From assembly GCA_964451885.1 (NCBI GenBank), contig CAYVJW010000044.1:1-12003 (forward strand): a stretch of 12,003 nt of DNA, given 5' to 3'. The DNA comes from CAYVJW01 sp964451885 (GTDB taxonomy: Bacteria; Patescibacteriota; Gracilibacteria; UBA4473). Every line of letters begins with the position of its first letter. Position 1 is the first letter of the stretch. The translations under genes and the position numbers were made by a program. Under the pieces are notes generated by a model. The model did not search any database and had not been told where the DNA came from. It saw only the letters and a program-made list of their open reading frames with translations. This document shows positions 1 to 6,753 of this stretch, piece by piece.

Positions 1-61
1 CCTCCTGAATTCTGGGAAAATCAGAGGCCGTCCCCCTAACTTTGGACAGATTGAGAAGTGA
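1..61 (+). CDS. Possible C-terminal tail of a gene starting outside the window
   Basis: Reading from base 2, about 19 codons stay open to a TGA at 59-61 and end in GRPPNFGQIEK. Reading from base 1, a 12-codon tail (PPEFWENQRPSP) runs to a TAA at 37-39. Either could be the end of an upstream gene; the longer one looks slightly more protein-like. No start, domain or function can be seen. A promoter for the next gene begins at base 82, which fits a gene boundary here. This is only a weak call. Confidence 0.22.
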   Translation, partial: LLNSGKIRGRPPNFGQIEK

Positions 62-81
62 ATTAAGAATTGAAACAAAAC

Positions 82-110
82 TTGCGCAATAAAGTGTTCT
101 ATGATAGAAT
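82..110 (+). promoter_or_regulatory. Sigma70-type promoter for the 131-761 gene pair
   Basis: A -35 box TTGCGC (82-87), a 17-bp spacer and a -10 box TAGAAT (105-110) put transcription start near 117, about 14 bases before the ATG at 131. The -10 box lies inside overlapping inverted repeats, listed separately, so it may be repressed. The boxes are directly visible; activity is inferred. Confidence 0.5.
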
Positions 111-120
111 ACACTATTCT
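97..120 (+). repeat. Overlapping inverted repeats on the -10 box, possible operator
   Basis: Two perfect palindromes share a middle arm: TTCTAT (97-102) with ATAGAA (104-109), one base apart, and AGAATA (106-111) with TATTCT (115-120), three bases apart. Three alternating half-sites therefore cover the -10 box and the start point. This is the geometry of a dimeric repressor site, possibly with two overlapping registers. No regulator is identified. Confidence 0.4.
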
Positions 121-130
121 GAAGTAAAAA

Positions 131-406
131 ATGAAAACCTCTATCCAGTTACATAAAATCTTAAAGATATTGAATATCCCTTTGAAATTGCGACAAAAAG
201 TGGTTAAAGATTTTGATAACTTATCCCCGAAAAAGAAAGAAATTTTTTGGAAAACAGCCTTAGAAGCGATACAGAACCTTAATGTGATAAGAAAAGCGAT
301 GTTAAATTTTTTATTACAAAGAAATAATGAAATCAAAGAAGACAAGGAAAAACAACGCACCAAAAAAATACTGGAAGGTTTTGATACTCAATTAAATAAC
401 CTCTAA
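131..406 (+). CDS. Hypothetical basic helical protein, 91 aa
   Basis: Not recognised. The protein is short, rich in Lys, Ile, Leu and Asn, has no Cys, and looks almost wholly alpha-helical. There is no signal peptide or membrane segment. The last third (residues about 62-82) is strongly charged (RNNEIKEDKEKQRTKK) and could form a short coiled coil. The ATG at 131 is chosen because it follows a promoter by a 14-base leader; no SD is visible. The next gene starts four bases after its stop, so the two are almost certainly co-transcribed, which makes a small two-component module possible. It could be a DNA-associated or partner-binding protein, but nothing in the sequence proves this. Confidence 0.6.
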   Translation: MKTSIQLHKILKILNIPLKLRQKVVKDFDNLSPKKKEIFWKTALEAIQNLNVIRKAMLNFLLQRNNEIKEDKEKQRTKKILEGFDTQLNNL

Positions 407-410
407 TACC

Positions 411-761
411 ATGGATAAATTATCTACTCCGACACAAGGAAAAGAATGTAGTACTCGAGATGATATAGAAAATAGGAGAGAAGCATACAGAAAAGCCATG
501 GCAGCAGGAAATGAAATAAAAGACGCTCTGGATAAAGCTGATGAAGTATGTGATCCACGAATAAGAAAAGAACGATTGGATAAAGAATATCGATTAGCAG
601 AACTTAAAAAAGAAGAAGAGAATATTTTCACTGGTTTTAAGAATTTTATAGAATCTATTTTTATTAGTACTGCAGAGGCAGGAACGAAGGAAAAAGATCG
701 TATATACGATCGTAAAAAAGAGGCTCGAAAAAAAATGGTAATACTTGGTATAAGAGGCTAG
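411..761 (+). CDS. Hypothetical charged helical protein, 116 aa
   Basis: Not recognised. It lies four bases behind the previous gene in the same operon. Residues 1-75 are very rich in Glu, Lys, Arg and Asp and look like a long helix or coiled coil. A short hydrophobic patch (FTGFKNFIESIFISTAEAG, about 73-91) follows, then a basic C-terminal segment (YDRKKEARKKMVILGIRG). The patch is too short and polar to be a confident transmembrane helix; it may be an amphipathic membrane-binding helix. No SD precedes the ATG at 411, so it may depend on translation of the first gene. A weak hairpin overlaps the stop codon. Confidence 0.6.
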   Translation: MDKLSTPTQGKECSTRDDIENRREAYRKAMAAGNEIKDALDKADEVCDPRIRKERLDKEYRLAELKKEEENIFTGFKNFIESIFISTAEAGTKEKDRIYDRKKEARKKMVILGIRG

Positions 762-818
762 AATAAAGAGCCTTGCTTGGTTTAATTTTGCAGACAAAAC
801 TGAAAAAAGTACTTTTTT
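752..818 (+). terminator. Weak terminator candidates after the 131-761 operon
   Basis: Two elements can be seen. AGGCT (755-759) pairs with AGCCT (769-773), a five-base stem over the stop codon that is followed by a T-rich stretch. A perfect 16-bp palindrome, AAAAAAGTACTTTTTT, lies at 803-818 and ends in T6. Neither is GC-rich, so termination here is only plausible. Confidence 0.3.
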
Positions 819-871
819 GTGTATATATGGTTCATACGTGAAAACCTACATAAAACATATTAAAAAAAGAT

Positions 872-900
872 TTGACACATTTATCAACTAATGATATAAG
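872..900 (+). promoter_or_regulatory. Strong extended -10 promoter for the 935 gene
   Basis: A perfect -35 box TTGACA (872-877) and a -10 box TATAAG (895-900) are 17 bp apart, with TG one base before the -10 (892-893). This is a near-ideal housekeeping-sigma promoter with an extended -10. Start is expected near 907, giving a leader of about 28 bases before the ATG at 935. Confidence 0.7.
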
Positions 901-934
901 TGACGCAGTTTATATTTTCTTAAATTAAATAAAG

Positions 935-1747
935 ATGGACAGATTTGAAGCTAGCAACGGTTTCCTTTTTCAGGAAAGAGAAAAATTAGTAGGTCCTGGT
1001 GTTGCCACACTTCAACACATTAAAAGTGGATTTACGGATTCAGTTCAGACTGTGACGGAAGGAGGCGGATCCGCTGGGGCAGAATGGAAAGAGTCATTTC
1101 CTCATACGATAATATGGAAACTTCCGGTAAGTCTAGATGAGGGTGGAGGAGACCTCATCGATGAAATAGATGAAGTATTGTTTGCAGATCTAACTAAACT
1201 TATAGACAGAGCGGGTAAAGGAGAATTGATAGACAGTGTTAGGTTGTTTGGTGAAGCAATACAATCTGCCCAAGAGAGCCAGGCACTGAATAAACGACTT
1301 GAGGAGCTAGCAGCAGAAGGCCCAATAATTCCTCCTGAGTGGCTTGATTGTGGAGAAGCGGATGAGGAAGAGGTTCCTTATGTTCAGAGAGATTATGATG
1401 CTGAAATAATGGAGTTAGAGGCAAAGAAAAAAAAGGCAGAACAACAATTGGCAGAATTAAATGAATTTGAGATTCCATTTAAAATCAACGATAAGGATAA
1501 TCCTGGAGACCCGATCTTTGTTTATTTGGGTGTTGCCTTGGATGAGGAAGGGAAAGTAAGTTGTTTTGTACGGATTATTTCTAAGAAAGGCAAAATTACT
1601 TCAGAACAAGAAGAGTGGTTAAAAAATGAGATTGAAGGATCGATGTCTGATGGGTTTGGAGAAGATTTACAATTTAGATCGAGCCAGAGGAACAAACAAA
1701 TTTATATTAATATTTCTGAAGACATTGATCAGTGGAGGGAGATCTGA
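935..1747 (+). CDS. Hypothetical acidic cytoplasmic protein, 270 aa
   Basis: Not recognised. It is acidic, with no signal peptide or membrane segment. Residues 1-75 look globular and Gly-rich (GGGSAG). Residues 76-150 are acidic and helical (DLIDEIDEVLFADLTKLIDRAG). Residues about 155-180 (EIMELEAKKKKAEQQLAEL) look like a coiled coil. Residues 180-270 look like a mixed alpha/beta domain. The ATG at 935 follows a strong promoter but has no clear SD. The ORF ends at a TGA (1745-1747), just where convincing coding sequence appears in the +1 frame with no good start. The true product could therefore be a single protein of about 487 residues reaching 2396. Confidence 0.6.
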   Translation: MDRFEASNGFLFQEREKLVGPGVATLQHIKSGFTDSVQTVTEGGGSAGAEWKESFPHTIIWKLPVSLDEGGGDLIDEIDEVLFADLTKLIDRAGKGELIDSVRLFGEAIQSAQESQALNKRLEELAAEGPIIPPEWLDCGEADEEEVPYVQRDYDAEIMELEAKKKKAEQQLAELNEFEIPFKINDKDNPGDPIFVYLGVALDEEGKVSCFVRIISKKGKITSEQEEWLKNEIEGSMSDGFGEDLQFRSSQRNKQIYINISEDIDQWREI

Positions 1748-2396
1748 AGTTCCTAAACTAGAAAGATCTCCTGAAACCCTAACAAAAAAGCCAATTGAAG
1801 TGCAAGAAGAAAACTTTCCTATCATCAGGGGAATAGAAAAATGTCCAGAACTTTGGCATGTTTTAGAAATAGCACGAAGACTTGAGGGAATCCACCAAAA
1901 AACAGGAGTCTTGATAGCGGGATATAATCCTTTTTTCGCAAGTAAACTTTTGGATAGAGTTGGAAGGGAAGGAGAAAATAGTATTTTGGCGGAAATACCG
2001 GAAGACGAGGAATGGGCTGCTTTGCTTTTGGAGATTTTCCAACAAAATAGAGGGAAAAATCCTCAAGCTCCAAGGGCAGAGGAATGGACTACTTCCAATG
2101 GTGTTTATATTCCAGGTAATACAAGAACAGTCTTACGTGCTCCTTTTTTCATTCCGGAAGGAAAGGCATCATCCGAATTAAAAGATGGATCTATACTGTG
2201 GAAAGAGGGTGGTGATTTCGCAAATATCAGACACGCGGTGAATAAACAAGAACGACAAGAAGTTAGAACGAGATTGGAAAGTTTTTTCAATAAAATAGAT
2301 GTAAGCCTCGAGTGGGAGGGGAATCTACCTGTTTCAGGCGCTTCGGATCAAGATATATACGCAAAATTAGAAATTAGAGAGCCAGTTAAAGTTTGA
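1725..2396 (+). CDS. Hypothetical protein overlapping, or shifted out of, the 935 gene
   Basis: Not recognised. Protein-like sequence in this frame starts around base 1746 (EVPKLERSPETLTKKP) and runs to TGA at 2396 with no Met codon after 1650. The start is uncertain. A TTG at 1725 gives 223 aa with a 23-base overlap and is used here; GTG 1800 would give 198 aa; ATG 1626 would give 256 aa, but its extra residues look like out-of-frame sequence of the upstream gene. Visible parts are a Pro/Glu-rich linker, a helical section (ELWHVLEIARRLEGIH), and a C-terminal region rich in beta-strand residues (VSLEWEGNLPVSG). No signal or membrane segment is present. It either continues the 935 gene through a frameshift or is a translationally coupled partner. 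Confidence 0.5.
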   Translation: MISGGRSEVPKLERSPETLTKKPIEVQEENFPIIRGIEKCPELWHVLEIARRLEGIHQKTGVLIAGYNPFFASKLLDRVGREGENSILAEIPEDEEWAALLLEIFQQNRGKNPQAPRAEEWTTSNGVYIPGNTRTVLRAPFFIPEGKASSELKDGSILWKEGGDFANIRHAVNKQERQEVRTRLESFFNKIDVSLEWEGNLPVSGASDQDIYAKLEIREPVKV

Positions 2397-2450
2397 TTGG
2401 AGCTGCTGATTAATTGAAAAAACTTTAGAATTTTTAGATTTTGTTAGGCT

Positions 2451-2633
2451 CTAGCAAGGAGGGAGTAAAGGGTGACGCCGATCTGGCTTTTCCTCTAGTT
2501 TAATACCCTCATGCCAAATAATACCATGTCTACGAGGTCCTCTTCGATGTTCTTCCTCTCTCGTTAGGGGGATTGCCTCTTCTGGTGTTTCGACCGAATC
2601 CGGATTATCGAAATTGAAATCTGATTCTTCCAT
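2451..2633 (-). CDS. Small charged hypothetical protein, 60 aa
   Basis: Not recognised. The N-terminal half is acidic (EESDFNFDNPDSVETPEEA) and the C-terminal half is basic and Pro-rich, ending PPC. It looks largely disordered. A promoter with a perfect TTGACA lies about 40 bases upstream on this strand, which is the main reason for calling it real. No overlapping ORF competes on the plus strand. There is no SD. It is convergent with the gene ending at 2396 and divergent from the ATP-grasp operon. Confidence 0.42.
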   Translation of the reverse strand: MEESDFNFDNPDSVETPEEAIPLTREEEHRRGPRRHGIIWHEGIKLEEKPDRRHPLLPPC

Positions 2634-2668
2634 TATTTAAGTGATTAAAAAATAATAACACGGTATTT

Positions 2669-2697
2669 AATATGCTCTTTTTTCTTCTATCTGTCAA
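2669..2697 (-). promoter_or_regulatory. Promoter for the small minus-strand gene
   Basis: On the minus strand a perfect -35 TTGACA (2697-2692) is followed after 17 bp by CATATT (2674-2669), four of six matches to the -10 consensus. Start is expected near 2662, about 29 bases before the ATG at 2633. It lies back to back with the promoter region of the ATP-grasp operon. Confidence 0.5.
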
Positions 2698-2707
2698 TAA
2701 CATCCAC

Positions 2708-2736
2708 TTGCCCAAAGGTCTATTTATTTTTAGGAT
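2708..2736 (+). promoter_or_regulatory. Weak promoter candidate for the ATP-grasp/FGase operon
   Basis: TTGCCC (2708-2713), 17 bp, TAGGAT (2731-2736); each box has four of six consensus bases. An alternative -10, TACTAT, lies at 2736-2741 without a matching -35. The expected leader is about 25 bases. The weak match suggests low or activator-dependent expression. Confidence 0.3.
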
Positions 2737-2768
2737 ACTATTTACAAAAAAACACCAACTTAAATATT

Positions 2769-3770
2769 ATGAAATCCTCCATTCTGATCATAGGAACCGA
2801 CAGCAAATGGGAAGAAAAACAACTTAAAAAATCAGCCGAAGAAAAAGGGTATTTGGCTCAAATATTAAAAGCTAATTCTATTTTCATCAGCCTCAACGCT
2901 TCGGAAGCCGAGCTTTTTTATGAAAATAAGAATATCACGGAAAGCTTCAAAAACAGCCGGATTATTTTTCGCCGGACACGCGGAGGCCGGGACAAAATTA
3001 TTGCTTTATCACTCATTGCCCAGTATTGGGATGTTCCTTTTACCGACTCAGTCATGAGTATTATGAGTAACCTCAATAAGGCTATTATAAAGCCTGTTAG
3101 CATGAATAAAATCAGGCAAATCCCCACTGTTTTCCTGGAAAAGAAAGCAACATTCGATTATCAATCATTGGGAATATTGCTGCCGATACTTGTAAAACAT
3201 ACTTGCGGACGGCACGGGGAAGGGATTAAAATTTTTAATACTTCAATAGAAGTAGAAGGATTTTTGGAAGAAAATGATGCAGAAGTAATGCTTCAACCTT
3301 TTTTAAAAATCGAAGAAGAATATCGAATTTTTGTGATCGGTTCCCAGTCTCTCGGCGTAATAAAAAAAATACCGGAAAAAGGAAAACGCATTGCCAATTA
3401 CGCCGCAGGAGCTCAGTTCTTACCGGCTAAAATCCCTCTGGAACTAGAAGAAGAAGCGATTGATATTTGCCGCCAACAGAAAATTGAAATCGGAGGAGTG
3501 GACATAGCAAGAGTGGGGGAGGAGTATTTTCTTTTAGAAGTGAACCGTTGCCCTGAATTTCGAGCTTTTTCTAGAGCAAAAGAAGTAAATGTTGCGGAAA
3601 AAATAATTGAAAATTTAACGAGTCGCATAGTAGATGAAAAAGAGGTTTTCCGTTCAACCAATTCGGCAGAGTCTTCGAAGCACCATCGCCGTGCAGCAGC
3701 CATCGTCTTGCCTCGCAGAAAAAAAGAAACTCAAGATTTGCATCATTCAGAGATATTGAAAAGGCTCTAA
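2769..3770 (+). CDS. RimK-like ATP-grasp ligase
   Basis: ATP-grasp enzymes join a carboxylate to an amine or thiol through an acyl-phosphate at the cost of ATP. Residues 1-95 form an N-terminal alpha/beta domain and about 100-283 the ATP-grasp fold. Visible motifs are the Gly-rich ATP-binding loop VKHTCGRHGEGI (142-153), LQPFLK (175-180), EYRIFVIG (184-191), GGVDIA (242-247) and the metal-binding strand LLEVNRCPEF (255-264), with Glu257 and Asn259 matching the E-x-N of RimK. Where RimK proteins usually have SPGLEG, this one has CPEFRA, so it is a divergent relative. Residues 284-333 are an extra basic His/Arg-rich tail of unknown use. The substrate cannot be read from sequence. Two FGase-family hydrolases follow at 15 and 21 bases, so it likely makes or tags an amide or peptide that they trim. 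No SD precedes the ATG. Confidence 0.8.
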   Translation: MKSSILIIGTDSKWEEKQLKKSAEEKGYLAQILKANSIFISLNASEAELFYENKNITESFKNSRIIFRRTRGGRDKIIALSLIAQYWDVPFTDSVMSIMSNLNKAIIKPVSMNKIRQIPTVFLEKKATFDYQSLGILLPILVKHTCGRHGEGIKIFNTSIEVEGFLEENDAEVMLQPFLKIEEEYRIFVIGSQSLGVIKKIPEKGKRIANYAAGAQFLPAKIPLELEEEAIDICRQQKIEIGGVDIARVGEEYFLLEVNRCPEFRAFSRAKEVNVAEKIIENLTSRIVDEKEVFRSTNSAESSKHHRRAAAIVLPRRKKETQDLHHSEILKRL

Positions 3771-3785
3771 AATTATACCTTCAAA

Positions 3786-4544
3786 ATGAATCGATTTTTC
3801 CTAACCATCCCACATTATGTCAAAGAAATTCTTCCGGAAATAAAAAATCGCATAAACCCGGCTGCAAATTTAAGGGAAATAGCTGAACCCGGAGTGAATC
3901 TTATTTTTGACTGGCCAAGGATAAAGAGGGTTTTGGCAAAGGCGCACCAATGTTTTCCAAATCTCAACCGGCAGAGAAATAATATTAATCTAAATATAGG
4001 ACAAGAATATGAAGAAAAATTAAGCCTCTTTCCATCAAAAGATTTTCATGGGGAAAAAATCTATTTACCGGAAAAAGAATTAATACCTCCGGAGAAGGAA
4101 TTATTACTCCTTCAATATTACGACCCTTTTTATGAAGAAATAGATAAATTCATAGCAAGCGGAAAATTTGATTTTTTCCTCGATGTACATTCAATGAACG
4201 ACCAAAATTCGAGTTATGAAAACCAAGACAGCCGGCCGGAAATTTGTTTGGGAAATCGGGGAAATGAAGAAGGGGAAAGGCGATTAGATCGCCCCGGAAT
4301 TACGTTCCCTCCTGAAAAATTAAGGGCAATCCGCCAAGCTCTTCGTACAAAAGGATACGATTGTCGCCTCAATACGCCTTTTTCAGGGGGCTATATTATC
4401 CAAAAATACGCAAAATCTTTCCCCTGCATTTTAGTGGAAATAAATAAAAAAGTTTTTATGGAGACCGATGACGGGGAAGTGATTTCGGAAAAGGTGGAGG
4501 AGTTAAATAAGGATCTTTGGGAAGTGTTTAATGACACATCGTAA
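3786..4544 (+). CDS. Divergent N-formylglutamate amidohydrolase-family protein (first of pair)
   Basis: FGase-family enzymes (HutG type) are metal-dependent hydrolases that cleave amide bonds of N-acyl amino acids or peptides. The family pattern is visible in order: IPH (8-10), NLNRQRN (59-65, the equivalent of the usual V-D-x-N-R), YYDPFYEEID (111-120), LDVHSMND (132-139), RPEICLGNRG (150-159), PFSGGYIIQKY (198-208) and VEINKKVFM (217-225). It departs from the family at several points: the usual Y-H before the core strand is F-Y (115-116), and the PHAS motif is reduced to PHY. Catalytic His10 and His135 remain, so it may be active on an altered substrate. It is cytoplasmic, 252 aa, and sits in the middle of the ATP-grasp operon without an SD. 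Confidence 0.72.
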   Translation: MNRFFLTIPHYVKEILPEIKNRINPAANLREIAEPGVNLIFDWPRIKRVLAKAHQCFPNLNRQRNNINLNIGQEYEEKLSLFPSKDFHGEKIYLPEKELIPPEKELLLLQYYDPFYEEIDKFIASGKFDFFLDVHSMNDQNSSYENQDSRPEICLGNRGNEEGERRLDRPGITFPPEKLRAIRQALRTKGYDCRLNTPFSGGYIIQKYAKSFPCILVEINKKVFMETDDGEVISEKVEELNKDLWEVFNDTS

Positions 4545-4565
4545 TCTTATGTTTCATCACAGACT

Positions 4566-5309
4566 ATGAAAAAATCTCCAATCCTCATTAGCATCCCGCA
4601 CGCTTCGACTTTCGTTCCGGCGGAACTTCGTCGGCTCATGAGCATTACAGACAAAGATATAAAAGCCCATTCGGATTTAGCCACCGACATGATTTTTGGC
4701 GTTCCAAACGCACACATAGTAAAAGCAAAAATTTCTCGTTTAGTAGTAGACCCGAATCGTGCACCGGATGATATAGAAATGGAATATAAGCTTGGCCATC
4801 AAGGAGTAGTGGTAAGTGTTTCAGAAGACGGAAAACCGATATACAAAGATCCTCCGACGGTCGAAGCAATCTTTGAAAGAGTAAAAAAATACCACGACAG
4901 TTTTCATAAAAAAATTATGGAGCTTGAGTCTAAAGTAAAATTCCTCATAGACGGCCATTCAATGAAAAGTGTAGCGCCCTCCATGAAAGTGGATGCCGGA
5001 AAAGAACGTCCGGATATTACATTGGGAAATCGCGACTACACCACCTGTTCTCGTGAAATAACGATGAAAATCAAACATTTTTTCGAGGAAAAAAAATTCC
5101 AAGTGAGAATTAACGACCCGTACAAAGGGAAATACATTCTTGATCATCATTGTTCCAGAAAAGGCCTGTCCGGAATCCAAATCGAAATCAACAGAAAATT
5201 TTACATGGATGAAAAAAAGCTCCTGGTCCATGAGGAGAAGGTTAAAAAACTTAACTGTATGATACGGGAGCTGGTGGAAATGTTAGTGGAGGACGTATTC
5301 AAGCTCTGA
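4566..5309 (+). CDS. N-formylglutamate amidohydrolase-family protein (second of pair)
   Basis: This copy keeps the family signature well: IPHAS (10-14), HSDLATDMIF (35-44), VVDPNR (60-65), KKYHDSFH (107-114), LIDGHSM (127-133), RPDITLGNRD (148-157), YKGKYILDHH (186-195) and IQIEINRKFYM (204-214). The family hydrolyses N-formyl or N-acyl amino acids; in histidine breakdown HutG releases glutamate and formate. No other hut gene is present here, so that pathway is unlikely. The neighbours, an ATP-grasp ligase and a divergent paralogue, point to processing of a peptide or amino-acid conjugate. It is cytoplasmic, 247 aa, starts 21 bases after the previous stop and lacks an SD. It converges on radA with a 30-base gap and no strong terminator between. 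Confidence 0.82.
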   Translation: MKKSPILISIPHASTFVPAELRRLMSITDKDIKAHSDLATDMIFGVPNAHIVKAKISRLVVDPNRAPDDIEMEYKLGHQGVVVSVSEDGKPIYKDPPTVEAIFERVKKYHDSFHKKIMELESKVKFLIDGHSMKSVAPSMKVDAGKERPDITLGNRDYTTCSREITMKIKHFFEEKKFQVRINDPYKGKYILDHHCSRKGLSGIQIEINRKFYMDEKKLLVHEEKVKKLNCMIRELVEMLVEDVFKL

Positions 5310-5339
5310 AAAACTGACATTCAACCAAAGTTTAGCCTC

Positions 5340-6731
5340 TTATTTTGAGGTTCTCCCAAAAACTGATTTCATCATCTCCCCCACAGACCTCACCTCCACC
5401 ACCTCCAAATTTTCAGGCCTGGTAAATTTTTTCGGCAACCTGGGGGTGACAGCTTTCTTGAAACCCAGCTTTTCAGCCTCCCTCAATCGAGCCTCCAAAT
5501 TTCCCACACGCCGCACTTCCCCTGAAAGCCCTACTTCCCCAATGATCAACGTATCAGCCGAGATTTCTTTTTGCGCACAAGAACTAATAATAGCCGCGCA
5601 AATAGCCAGGTCTGCAGCCGGTTCACGGATGCGCAGGCCTCCGACAATGTTCACATAAGCATCTGCCTGATCGCACTTAAACGGAGTGAATTTTGAAATA
5701 ACTGCCAGCAAAAGATGCAGTTTTGACAGGTCAATCCCCGAAGAAGTGCGCCGCGGAAGCCCGAAATTTGTTTTTACGGTCAACGCCTGAATTTCAATCA
5801 AAAAATTCCGCGCCCCTTCCCGCACTACCGATATCACAGATCCGTAAGCATTTTGAGCCCTTTCGGCAAGAAAAAACTCGGAAGGATTTTTCAGTTCGAT
5901 GAGCCCCGAATGTGTCATTTCAAAAACTCCTACTTCCTGTATGGATCCGAACCGGTTTTTGGTCGATCGGAGGATCCGGATTTCGGAATTTTTTTCGCCT
6001 TCCAGATAAAGAACTGTGTCCACCAGGTGTTCAAGAATTTTCGGGCCGGCAATTTCATCCGATTTTGTTACATGTCCGATGACAAAGATCGTCGTTCCGG
6101 TGGATTTTGCAAGTTTGAGAAGTATTTCAGCATTTTCCCGTATCTGGGATATCTGCCCGCAGCCGGCTCCTTCCCTGGCGATCATTTGTATGGAGTCGAC
6201 TACCGCAAAGGGAGGGGAATTTTTTTGTATGGTTTCGCAGATGTCTTCGAGAGAGTTCGTTGAAAAAATATTTTTCTCCTGTAGAGGAACGCCTTGGTTG
6301 CTGTGTGTATCGAATAAAAGGCGTTCAGCACGGGAAAACACCTGCCCACGGCTCTCTTCCCCCGAAAAATAAAACGCATTTTCCACGTTTAAAAAAACCT
6401 GCAAAGATAAAGTAGATTTTCCGATTCCCGGACTCCCTCCGAAAAGCACAATGCTGCTAGAAAAAAAACCGTCCCCCAGCACACGGTCAACCTCGGAAAT
6501 TTTTGTAGTGATGCGGTTATTATTTACAGAAATGTCTCCCTGTGGGGGAGCTGCTGAAGTTGTTAAATCCATCCCCTGAGATACCCCTTTCCCTTTCGCA
6601 TCGGAAATCTTTGATTCCCGAAATTCCGTAATGCTGTTCCACGCATTACAGCTACTGCACTTTCCCATCCATTTGGGAAAAGTCTCACCGCATTCGGCAC
6701 AGAGGAATTGGGAGGAGAAGGCTTTGGACAT
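5340..6731 (-). CDS. radA: DNA repair protein RadA (Sms)
   Basis: RadA is a RecA-like hexameric ATPase that drives branch migration and helps restart broken forks. All expected parts are present in 463 aa: a four-Cys zinc finger (Cys11, 14, 25, 28); Walker A GGSPGIGKST (98-107); SGEES (123-127); the Walker B region FAVVDS (175-180); the RadA-specific KNRFG motif (258-262) in STKNRFGSIQEVGVFEM; and a C-terminal Lon-protease-like domain (about 290-455) with GEVGLSGEVR (398-407). The length is normal and nothing is missing. The N-terminus (MSKAFSSQFLCAECG) fixes the start. There is no SD; a -10 box ends six bases before the ATG, so the mRNA is probably leaderless. A 59-residue gene lies 106 bases upstream on the same strand. 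It is convergent with the FGase operon. Confidence 0.97.
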   Translation of the reverse strand: MSKAFSSQFLCAECGETFPKWMGKCSSCNAWNSITEFRESKISDAKGKGVSQGMDLTTSAAPPQGDISVNNNRITTKISEVDRVLGDGFFSSSIVLFGGSPGIGKSTLSLQVFLNVENAFYFSGEESRGQVFSRAERLLFDTHSNQGVPLQEKNIFSTNSLEDICETIQKNSPPFAVVDSIQMIAREGAGCGQISQIRENAEILLKLAKSTGTTIFVIGHVTKSDEIAGPKILEHLVDTVLYLEGEKNSEIRILRSTKNRFGSIQEVGVFEMTHSGLIELKNPSEFFLAERAQNAYGSVISVVREGARNFLIEIQALTVKTNFGLPRRTSSGIDLSKLHLLLAVISKFTPFKCDQADAYVNIVGGLRIREPAADLAICAAIISSCAQKEISADTLIIGEVGLSGEVRRVGNLEARLREAEKLGFKKAVTPRLPKKFTRPENLEVVEVRSVGEMMKSVFGRTSK

Positions 6732-6734
6732 TTG

Positions 6735-6753
6735 TTTATTAAAGTTTAATAAA
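6735..6753. repeat. Perfect 19-bp palindrome over the radA -10 box
   Basis: TTTATTAAA (6735-6743) and TTTAATAAA (6745-6753) are exact inverted copies around one central base, ending three bases from the radA start codon. In addition AAAGTTTAAT (6741-6750) has an exact inverted copy ATTAAACTTT at 6773-6782. These are possible repressor sites. AT-rich sequence makes chance palindromes more likely. Confidence 0.45.

Noticed and set aside
1626..1724. ATG 1626 as start of the 1725-2396 gene
   Set aside because: It would overlap the upstream gene by 122 bases, and the added residues (MRLKDRCLMGLEKIYNL...) look like an out-of-frame reading of that gene.
4566..5309. True hutG of histidine breakdown
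   Set aside because: The family fits, but no hutH, hutU, hutI or hutF is present and the operon partner is an ATP-grasp ligase, so the gene symbol was withheld.
5853..6372. Plus-strand ORFs of 118-136 codons opposite radA
   Set aside because: They lie wholly antisense to the conserved RadA ATPase domain and have no promoter or protein-like features of their own.
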